In this document: positions 1 to 6,344 of the stretch, in pieces
How positions within the stretch are numbered: position 1 is the first letter of the stretch
Layout: every line of letters begins with the position of its first letter
Assembly (NCBI GenBank): GCA_028292545.1
Contig: JAQGMC010000019.1
Location: forward strand, 1 to 37,788
DNA length: 37,788 nt
Origin: Paucimonas sp.
GTDB lineage: Bacteria; Pseudomonadota; Gammaproteobacteria; Burkholderiales; Burkholderiaceae_D
Reading direction: 5' to 3'
The notes under the pieces: generated by a model
Seen by the model: the letters and a program-made list of their open reading frames with translations, nothing else
What the model was told of the DNA's origin: nothing
Database searches by the model: none
Made by a program: the position numbers and the translations under genes

Positions 1-188
1 ACAGTATCCGCCGCCGCATCATCGAACTGGAAGTCGAACATCGCGACCTGGACCTGGCGATCCAGGCGCTGGTCGAAGCGCAGACCCATGAAGAACTGCA
101 GATCCGGCGCATGAAAAAGCGCAAGCTCCAGCTCAAGGACCACATTACCTTGCTGAAGATGCAATTGGTGCCCGATATCCCGGCCTAG
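1..188 (+). CDS. DUF465 (YdcH-like) family protein, 3' end only
   Basis: The reading frame enters from the left edge (first full codon at position 3) and stops at TAG 186-188, leaving 61 residues. They are almost entirely charged, heptad-like helix: IELEVEHRDLDLAIQALVE, then HEELQIRRMKKRKLQLKDHI, ending LVPDIPA. The pattern of an acidic first helix, a short turn and a basic helix with K-K-R-K-L-x-L-K-D is typical of DUF465/YdcH proteins, small helical-hairpin proteins of about 70 residues with no established biochemical role. The start lies outside the window. The next gene converges from the minus strand 64 bases on; no clear terminator is visible between them. Confidence 0.8.
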   Translation, partial: SIRRRIIELEVEHRDLDLAIQALVEAQTHEELQIRRMKKRKLQLKDHITLLKMQLVPDIPA

Positions 189-252
189 GAAGGGTAGTGC
201 TGCGTCACCGAGCGCGGCAACGCTCGCCTGCCCGCACGCCGGACGGACAAGC

Positions 253-2115
253 CTACACGGCGGTCAGGTTGCAAATTGTCGCGCGCGCCTGTTTGCGCTG
301 GTCCTCAGACATTGCCGTGAACGCTGGCTCCTGTAGCAGCGCGGCGGCATCCTTGCCCTGTTTGTCTGCATCCAGCAAGTTAAGCACCAGGTCGCAAAGG
401 CCATCGTCGGCCAGTCCCTCTTTTTTCAGGAAATCCTTGCGTTGCTTTGCGTCCAGGGCGCCGAACGCCAGGACTTGCGACCACGCGTCGCCATCGAACA
501 GTCCCCGGCCAGTGAAAATTTCGAAGGCGATCACGCCCAACGCCCACAAGTCGTCGCCCTTGCTGAAAACAATCGGGCGTTCTTTGTCTTTGATCCTGGC
601 GTCCGCCTGTTGCAGGATGCCCGGCGAAAGATAGTGGGCCTGCTTCTTCATTTTTGCGGTTGAGCTTAACTCAGTCGACAACCGCGCTTCGCCGAAATCG
701 GTCAGCAGCATGCTGCGTTCGTCCACAAGGAAGTTTCCCGGGCGCAGGTCAAGGTGAACGACCCCATTGGCATGACATTGCTGGACCCCAGCGATCATGT
801 CTTCCAGCATCAGCAACTGGGCGAATTTCACGTTCTGTGTTTTGCTTTCACCGAGAGCGCGGGCCTTCTTGGCCAGGGCAGCAATCAAGGTGTTGGCGTC
901 GCCGCCTGGTTTGTAGGCAAGCAGGAGGCTGCCTTTCCACATACCGAGTGGTTCGGCGATTCGGTCGTTGCCGCCGCGCGCGGCAGTTTCCATCAGTTTC
1001 AACTCCCGTTTGAAGTCGATCCTGGCGCGCAAATCCTTGCCAGTCTTCACCACGATCCGTTGCGACGACAAGATGTCCGTGCTTTCGTATATCAGGACGG
1101 AGTTGGAGGCTTCTGTGCCAATTTTCTTGGCCGAAGGTTTGAATACTTTTCCACTGAGGCGCACCTTTTCAGGAGGCTCGGGCGTGGACAGGACCAGCTC
1201 AACTGCGGCGTCGACAATTGCGGCCAAGTCATGGCGGCCGTCAGGATAATTGCGGAATAGCCGTCCCATTCCCGCCTGCACTTGCCCTCGCAAAACGGTT
1301 GGCTTCATTGGGGGCACATGCACGAGATGCTCCAGGAGGCTGTCGCACAGCAAATTCATGAGAACCTCAGGTTTTTGCGGCTTCTTCTTGGCCGCAGCAT
1401 CCAACCAGGTGCCGATTTCCTCCCAGGGTGCATTCCATGCTGGCGCTGAAGCCGGTTGGGGCGGTGCAGGACTTGCGCTCGTTGTCGTCGTTGTGGCGGT
1501 CAGGACGCTGGGGCTGGTGGTGGTGCTCGGCCCTGTCGGCAGGAAATTGGCACTCGAACCCAGGGAGGGCGTCGGACTGTCCAGCGATTCCTGGTCAGAC
1601 CACTCTTCACCCGAGCACCCCGCATCGTTATCGTAGAGAGAGGGAAACGGCAACCCGAAAGCTGGGGCGGACAGGGATGACAGGCTCGGCGTAGCAGGCG
1701 CCGGCTGCATGGGGTTGCCGACGGGCGGCAGGCTGGGCAAGGAATGCGCAAGCGGATCGCTTACGAGCGCGTCACGCTTCAACGCGGGACGGGGATCGAT
1801 GCGGCGCGCGGGCCGCGGATGTTCGAGCCGGGGATTTTTTTTGGCGCGAGGATCAACACTTTCCAGCTGTTGCTCACTCCCACTCTTCGGGTTCGACTTG
1901 GAAATCGCGGCTTGACTGCCTTCCGTGCCGGTATTGGTCCTGGCGCCGATGCTGGTGTTCGTCCTGCTGAAGGTGGCCGGCCCGGTTTCAGTAACGGTAC
2001 TCGACTTGGTAACTGCCCGCCAGTTGGTCTTGCGAACGTTGCTGTCATCTGTCCTGCGGATGGCGCTGTCACCTGGGTTGGCGGACCGGCCGAGCTTGGT
2101 TTTGTCGATGCTCAT
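253..2115 (-). CDS. Ser/Thr protein kinase-like protein with long disordered N-terminus (possible secreted effector)
   Basis: 620 residues. Residues 1-225 are Ser/Thr/Pro/Asn-rich and look disordered, including a poly-Thr stretch near 208-212. Residues 228-310 look helical. Residues about 330-600 form an eukaryotic-type kinase domain: a weak glycine loop (IGTEASNSVLIY), VVK with Lys357, helix-C Glu371, catalytic loop HLDLRPGN (Asp456, Asn461), DFG at 473-475, and DDLWALG at 521-527. The APE position reads SPG (497-499), so the usual Glu is missing, and the loop lacks the Arg of HRD. No transmembrane segment or sensor domain is seen, unlike housekeeping PknB-type kinases. The ATG is preceded by AGGAGA at good spacing. 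The polar N-terminus resembles type III secretion signals, but no secretion genes or clear hrp/PIP box are present in the window, so the effector role is inference. Kinase assignment is firm; substrate and role are unknown. Confidence 0.85.
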   Translation of the reverse strand: MSIDKTKLGRSANPGDSAIRRTDDSNVRKTNWRAVTKSSTVTETGPATFSRTNTSIGARTNTGTEGSQAAISKSNPKSGSEQQLESVDPRAKKNPRLEHPRPARRIDPRPALKRDALVSDPLAHSLPSLPPVGNPMQPAPATPSLSSLSAPAFGLPFPSLYDNDAGCSGEEWSDQESLDSPTPSLGSSANFLPTGPSTTTSPSVLTATTTTTSASPAPPQPASAPAWNAPWEEIGTWLDAAAKKKPQKPEVLMNLLCDSLLEHLVHVPPMKPTVLRGQVQAGMGRLFRNYPDGRHDLAAIVDAAVELVLSTPEPPEKVRLSGKVFKPSAKKIGTEASNSVLIYESTDILSSQRIVVKTGKDLRARIDFKRELKLMETAARGGNDRIAEPLGMWKGSLLLAYKPGGDANTLIAALAKKARALGESKTQNVKFAQLLMLEDMIAGVQQCHANGVVHLDLRPGNFLVDERSMLLTDFGEARLSTELSSTAKMKKQAHYLSPGILQQADARIKDKERPIVFSKGDDLWALGVIAFEIFTGRGLFDGDAWSQVLAFGALDAKQRKDFLKKEGLADDGLCDLVLNLLDADKQGKDAAALLQEPAFTAMSEDQRKQARATICNLTAV

Positions 2116-2204
2116 GATATCTCCTGATGTTCAATCCACTGTGTCGCCAGTAGCCAGGCCGAATAGCATGAGGACCGGCCAGCAAAATCCGCGAAATAAT
2201 TAAC

Positions 2205-2223
2205 GAACATCGGACGTTTGTTC
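2205..2223. promoter_or_regulatory. Inverted repeat GAACA-N9-TGTTC upstream of the kinase gene
   Basis: Perfect 5-base half sites GAACA and TGTTC separated by nine bases, about 90 bases upstream of the kinase start codon. The half sites match those of the 12-base palindrome at 6135-6146, but the spacing differs. It could be an operator; short inverted repeats like this also arise by chance, so confidence is low. Confidence 0.25.
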
Positions 2224-2315
2224 CGTGGGTGAACATTCCATGGGGTATTCGTACTTCCCCTGTCGGAACTCAAGCGCGGCCCGGGTTAAAGGATTCGTTG
2301 GCGGACTGGCGCTTC

Positions 2316-3500
2316 TCAGAGCACCCGAGACGCTTTCTCGCGCAGCCAGCAAAGAGCCCCAACCAAGCGGTCGATGTCTTCCAGTTCGTTATAAAAATGC
2401 AGCGCGATGCGCAGGTGGCCCGGGCGCGCATCGGCAATGATCTGTTGCCGGGCCAATGCCAGCACCCATTCGCTGGCCTGTTCACACTTGAGCATGACGA
2501 TGCCGCTGCGCCGGTCCGGGTCGATGTGCTGGGTGATCAAGAAGCCCGCCGCGACCAGCCGTTCGACCAGGCGGGCTGTGAGCCAGCCCACTCGCCGGCC
2601 TATGGATTCGACACCCAATTCCCGGACGATTCGCATACCAGCGTTGGCGGCATACACAGCCGGCAGTGCAGGCGTGCCCAACTCAAAGCGTTGTGCATCG
2701 AGTCGCGGTTCCCACGGCGCCAGTACAAAGTCGAGCTGGCGGCGGTGCCCGAACCAGCCAGCCACGCTGGGCGAAAGGCGTTCGTGCAAGCCTTCCCGCA
2801 CGTACAGGAAAGCCAGGCCCGGCCCGCCCAACAACCATTTCTGGGTACCGCCCACCAGCATGTCGACATCCAGCGCCTTCACGTCTATCGGCACCTGGCC
2901 CGTGCCCTGGTAATCGTCGACGAGCAAGAGCGCGCCCGCTTCATGTACCAGGCTCGCCAGGTTGGCAATGTCCTGGATTGCGCCGGTGGTGAAATAAACC
3001 CGGGCAGTGGCAACGAGGGCCGTACGCCGGTCAAGCCCTGCGGCGAATGCCAGCCCGGGCACGGTTGCGCCATCCGGGCTGCGCAGGATTTCGCATTCGA
3101 CGCCCATGCCTTGCTTGGCCAGCCACTGGTGCGCCAGCGTGGGGAAGTCCAATGCCGTCGTCAGCACGCGTGGACGCGAACGGTAATCGATGGCCGACGC
3201 AAGGGCAGTCACTGCGGTCGACACATTGGGCGCGAGGGCAATTTCGTGCGGCTTGGCGCCAATCAGGTCCGCTATCTGGAAACGCGCGTTTTCCAGCGCT
3301 TCGAGCCAGCCGCCATCGGCATACCAGGCACGCCCGCCATAGCGTTGCCAGAGATCGAGGTAGTGCAGCACTGCTTCGCGCACCGGTATGGCTTGTGCGC
3401 CACAGGAACAGCTATTGAAGTAAGCCTGGTCCCGTAACTGCGGAAACAGGCCGCGCAGCGGCGCCGGGCCTGCATGTGTTGATTCGGCCGCGGGCGTCAT
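2316..3500 (-). CDS. Class V aminotransferase-fold PLP enzyme, kynureninase-like
   Basis: 394 residues, close to kynureninase length (about 415). PLP-site features: phosphate-binding APNVSTAVTA near 90-99, the D-x-x-Q motif in VDDYQGTG (Asp195, Gln198), and Schiff-base Lys221 in GGTQKWLLGGPG. The following GGPGLAFLYV, then GWFGH and RFELGTP, are the order and spacing of kynureninase (KGGPGAPAFLYV, GW-GH, RF-GTP type motifs). Cysteine-desulfurase signatures are absent. Kynureninase cleaves kynurenine to anthranilate and alanine; here the substrate is unknown. The start overlaps the end of the ATP-grasp gene by ATGA (3497-3500), so the two are translationally coupled, and this is the last gene of the three-gene operon. 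Isopenicillin-epimerase-like or desulfurase-like activity remains possible. Fold certain, reaction inferred. Confidence 0.85.
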   Translation of the reverse strand: MTPAAESTHAGPAPLRGLFPQLRDQAYFNSCSCGAQAIPVREAVLHYLDLWQRYGGRAWYADGGWLEALENARFQIADLIGAKPHEIALAPNVSTAVTALASAIDYRSRPRVLTTALDFPTLAHQWLAKQGMGVECEILRSPDGATVPGLAFAAGLDRRTALVATARVYFTTGAIQDIANLASLVHEAGALLLVDDYQGTGQVPIDVKALDVDMLVGGTQKWLLGGPGLAFLYVREGLHERLSPSVAGWFGHRRQLDFVLAPWEPRLDAQRFELGTPALPAVYAANAGMRIVRELGVESIGRRVGWLTARLVERLVAAGFLITQHIDPDRRSGIVMLKCEQASEWVLALARQQIIADARPGHLRIALHFYNELEDIDRLVGALCWLREKASRVL

Positions 3501-4567
3501 GCGGCTTCAGCCTGACTATGACATCTTTGTGCCGGCTCCAGTTGGTCCAGCATCGCTGGGCGCGGCGGGGGATTGTCCAGCTTGCGCATCTGCATCGGCT
3601 TGGGTTGCAAGGCACTGTCAATCGCCATGCGCACCATGCTGTCGTAGCTGACCCCGGCCGCGCCGCACATCTTCGGGAACAGGCACAGGCCGGGCAGCAA
3701 GCCGGGCAAGGTATTCATTTCGATGAAATTGATGCGGCCCTGGTCATCGACGATGACGTCCATGCGCGCCATGCCGCACACGCCAAGCGCCTCGGCCAAG
3801 GTGCTGGCGGCCGCGCGCAATCGGCGCGACAGGCCAGCTTCGATCGTACGCATGCCCTTGTCGTGGCGCAGCTTGTCATCAATGTCGGACATGCTGCCGT
3901 TCACGTTGCCACGCACGAAAAGCGGGGGCAGGGGCAGCATCGATTGCCCGGCCTGCAACAGGCCGACGCTGTATTCCTCGCCACGGCAGAATTGTTCGGC
4001 CAGCATGTAATCGAATTCCGCCAAGGATGCATCGAGGCAGTCGTTGTACTGGGCGGCGTTGTCGATCAGGCGCAGGCCGAAGGAGGCGCCGCTGGCCAGC
4101 GGTTTGAACACAAAGGGCGAGCCCAGCCGTTCGGCAATGCGGTCATGGCTCAAGCGCCGCTCGCGGCTGACCAGTATGCCGGCTGGCGCGATGAAGCGCC
4201 GGTCTGGATCCAGGCTGTTGACGAACCGGCTGCAGGCCAGTTTGTTGGCGCAGGCGGCGCTGGCGAGCGGTCCACTTCCAACATAGCGTCGTCCCAGGTA
4301 ATCCAGCAAGCCCTGCAAGCTGCCATCCTCGCCATAGGCGCCCAAGGTCTGCGGGAATACCACGTCGATCGACTTGTCCATCACCGCGTGAATGAAGTCT
4401 GGCGAGCGGTAATCCAGGTGCACGGCGACAAGGCCGAGCCGCTCGACTGCGGCCATCACACTTGTCGCTGCGCTGTAATTGGCTTCATGCGACCAGCCGC
4501 CCGAGACCACGGCCACCTTGCGCACCAGCGGCAGCACGACCGCTTCACGTTCGTTCATGTATTCCAT
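3497..4567 (-). CDS. ATP-grasp ligase related to D-alanine-D-alanine ligase
   Basis: 356 residues from ATG 4567, which lies five bases after the dioxygenase stop codon (TGA 4575-4573); a second ATG at 4558 is an alternative. A longer open frame upstream would run into the previous gene and is not used. Motifs follow the Ddl order: SGGWSHEANYSAATS (Ddl GGxSxExxxS), AYGEDGSLQGLLDYLG, SAACANKL, FVFKPLASGASFGL (ATP-grasp lysine and small-residue loop), then RMDVIVDDQGRINFIEMNTL with the E-x-N metal ligands, and LFPKMCGAAGVSYDSM. The His of the Ddl HG-x-x-GEDG motif is replaced (TLGAYGEDG) and there is a 40-residue Pro-rich tail. A peptidoglycan Ddl would sit in the mur/fts cluster, so this is probably an amino-acid ligase forming an amide bond in a small-molecule pathway. 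The partner substrates are unknown. Confidence 0.85.
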   Translation of the reverse strand: MEYMNEREAVVLPLVRKVAVVSGGWSHEANYSAATSVMAAVERLGLVAVHLDYRSPDFIHAVMDKSIDVVFPQTLGAYGEDGSLQGLLDYLGRRYVGSGPLASAACANKLACSRFVNSLDPDRRFIAPAGILVSRERRLSHDRIAERLGSPFVFKPLASGASFGLRLIDNAAQYNDCLDASLAEFDYMLAEQFCRGEEYSVGLLQAGQSMLPLPPLFVRGNVNGSMSDIDDKLRHDKGMRTIEAGLSRRLRAAASTLAEALGVCGMARMDVIVDDQGRINFIEMNTLPGLLPGLCLFPKMCGAAGVSYDSMVRMAIDSALQPKPMQMRKLDNPPPRPAMLDQLEPAQRCHSQAEAA

Positions 4568-4572
4568 AGCTT

Positions 4573-6087
4573 TCACGCTTTCTCGACGACGGGAACACGC
4601 GGCGGGCGCACGGCTTGCACTGGCAACGGGAGGGTTCCGGGCGCACCGAGCCAGCGCCGCATGTCTTCTTCCCGCAGCCGCGTGCGCGCTTCCCACAGGT
4701 AGGAAAATGCACGCCGGTAGCCAAGGGTCTGCAACAGGTAGGGACGGCCATCCTTCTTGCCGGCGTGTACCGGGCAGCCTTGCGCTTCCATCGGCTGTGG
4801 ATCATCACCAGCAACGCCGAGGCTTTGGCGGTAGCCAATCATGCGGTCGACCATGGACAAGTGGTTGCGGCGCCAGGTTTCCATGGCTTGCTCCAGCTCC
4901 AGCATGGTTTCGCCCAGGGCCATGAGTTCGCCGTGTGGATTGGGCGCGCCAGTGGGACGGATCGCGCGGGCGATGGCCTTGGCGGCTTGCTCCAGGTCGG
5001 TGGGATCGGCGATCACGCCGGCGCGGTGCAGTTGGGCCAGGTAAGCGTCCGAAAGGGAAGGGCGTGCCAAACGCGTGGCAAGCTCATCCGTGTTCAGCTG
5101 CATCTGCAGCAGGTTGCGCAGCAGGATCGGGTCGCGTTGTCCTATCGTGATCTCGAGCGCGCGAAAGCCCACGCTTTCCAATCCGCTGCCACCTTCGAGC
5201 TGGCTGCGGAAAGCCAGGTAGTCGGCAGCGCTCATTGCCTGCGGCATCTGGATCATTTCGCAGAACAGGCGGTAGAAAGCCTGGACCCGGCGCACCGTCG
5301 CTTCCACCCGGGTCAGTGCAGGACGCTCCGACAGCAACTGGTCGATGGCGTCGTCAAGCAGCGCCAGCACCGAAGGAAACCACATCTCGAACACCTGGTG
5401 CGAGGTAATGAACAGCAGTTCGTCATGCGTTGCGCCGCGCCGTAGTGCCTGGGGATGGTGGCGGCGCAGCGTCACTTGCGCAGATTCGAGCAATGCGCCG
5501 GCATCGACCAGGTCCGAAAGTGGCAAGCTGGCTTCTGGGCTACTGAAGGCTTGCAGCACCTGGCGTGTGCGGGCCTCGAATTGCTGCTGGCAGTCGATCA
5601 GCATCGTCATCGTCAGGTCCAGCTCATCGCCAGCGTCGGGCTTGTGCTTGCGACGCCTCTCCAGCAGGCTCGCCACGGCCTGCATCCGCTCGCTTGTCTG
5701 GGCCAGCAGGGGGAGGGTGGCGCCGGCAGCCACCCGCAAGCCAGCCTGATTCCGGCCGCCGTGCGCTATTGCCCTGGCCAGCAGCGACTGTTGCGAAAGT
5801 ATGTTGGCCACTGCCAGGCAGCGCCGCAGGCGCTTGCAAGCTTCGGCGTAATTGAATTGAACCGGCTTGCTGGTGAGTGCGTCGTGCACCGCGCCCAGGT
5901 CGCTCGATTGCTGGTGCAGCCAGAGCACGCTGGAAGAACAGAAGGAATAAAAGAGGCGGTCTTCGGTGCTGGAAAGCGTGGCAGGGAAAGTGTCGAGCAG
6001 GCGTTCCACCTGGATGTAACTGCAGTAATGCGGGCGCTGTGGTCGTTTGCCGACAAACAGATGGGGACACCCCGCATGCTCCACCAT
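4573..6087 (-). CDS. Tryptophan 2,3-dioxygenase-like protein with tandem TDO modules
   Basis: 504 residues, versus about 280-300 for bacterial tryptophan 2,3-dioxygenase. Residues 220-460 carry the TDO signature: THDELLFITSHQVFEMWF (distal His230), QMPQAMSAADYLAFR (Arg294, the carboxylate-binding Arg position), SGLESVGFRALE, WRRNHLSMVDRMIG (proximal heme ligand His409) and RPYLLQTLGYRRAFSYLW. The GTGG substrate loop after the proximal His is replaced by a Cys-containing insertion (about 420-447). Residues 20-110 look like a second, degenerate TDO start: YCSYIQVERLL, then LFYSFCSSSVLW aligning without gaps to LFITSHQVFEMW, with the distal His replaced by Cys50. The ATG is preceded by AAGGGAGC. 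First gene of an operon with the ATP-grasp and kynureninase-like genes. Family membership is firm; tryptophan as substrate is doubtful given the altered loop and duplication. Confidence 0.85.
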   Translation of the reverse strand: MVEHAGCPHLFVGKRPQRPHYCSYIQVERLLDTFPATLSSTEDRLFYSFCSSSVLWLHQQSSDLGAVHDALTSKPVQFNYAEACKRLRRCLAVANILSQQSLLARAIAHGGRNQAGLRVAAGATLPLLAQTSERMQAVASLLERRRKHKPDAGDELDLTMTMLIDCQQQFEARTRQVLQAFSSPEASLPLSDLVDAGALLESAQVTLRRHHPQALRRGATHDELLFITSHQVFEMWFPSVLALLDDAIDQLLSERPALTRVEATVRRVQAFYRLFCEMIQMPQAMSAADYLAFRSQLEGGSGLESVGFRALEITIGQRDPILLRNLLQMQLNTDELATRLARPSLSDAYLAQLHRAGVIADPTDLEQAAKAIARAIRPTGAPNPHGELMALGETMLELEQAMETWRRNHLSMVDRMIGYRQSLGVAGDDPQPMEAQGCPVHAGKKDGRPYLLQTLGYRRAFSYLWEARTRLREEDMRRWLGAPGTLPLPVQAVRPPRVPVVEKA

Positions 6088-6134
6088 ATCCCGCTCCCTT
6101 TGTTTTTAGATGCGGTGTCTAAGTAACAATAATC

Positions 6135-6146
6135 GAACATTTGTTC
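6135..6146. promoter_or_regulatory. Perfect 12-base palindrome upstream of the dioxygenase operon
   Basis: GAACATTTGTTC lies 48 bases upstream of the dioxygenase start codon in an AT-rich patch (about 6120-6180) that contrasts with the GC-rich genes around it, and is flanked by TAAT and ATTA. The position suits a repressor or activator site for the operon. No regulator gene is adjacent, and no confident -35/-10 pair could be fixed. Confidence 0.4.
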
Positions 6147-6262
6147 ATTAAGATTTTGTAAATACTTTGTGGCGGAGTTAATTACCGGTGCTTCACCAGT
6201 CAGCACCAGCAGGGGCTGCTGGGCTACACTCCTGCTTCGCGTTGTCACCCGTGGCAAATCGA

Positions 6263-6286
6263 TTGCCACCTCGCTTGCCACCTCGC
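6263..6286. repeat. Tandem 12-base repeat, two exact copies
   Basis: The unit TTGCCACCTCGC occurs twice head to tail, followed by a partial third copy (TTGC), in the 257-base gap between the dioxygenase operon and the helicase gene. It lies about 60 bases before the helicase start. Probably simple slippage; no function is apparent. Nothing else recognisable sits in this gap besides the AT-rich operon promoter region. Confidence 0.6.
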
Positions 6287-6344
6287 TTGCTTCCATGACC
6301 TTGCTGCAGCCTTCTTTCCATTCCTTGTCGCCACAGGCACTGTC

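Noticed and set aside
2116..2315. hrp-box or PIP-box upstream of the kinase gene
   Set aside because: TTCG and GGAA motifs occur but never at the required spacing (TTCG pairs are 7 or 27 bases apart; GGAA to CCAC spacing is too long), so no T3SS-type promoter is claimed.
2229..3437. 402-codon plus-strand open frame opposite the kynureninase-like gene
   Set aside because: It is the antisense of a gene with clear PLP motifs, has no recognisable domain or ribosome site, and arises from GC-rich codon structure.
4573..6087. Plain kynA (tryptophan 2,3-dioxygenase) annotation
   Set aside because: Length, duplicated N-terminal module and replaced GTGG loop do not fit the standard enzyme, so the gene symbol was withheld.
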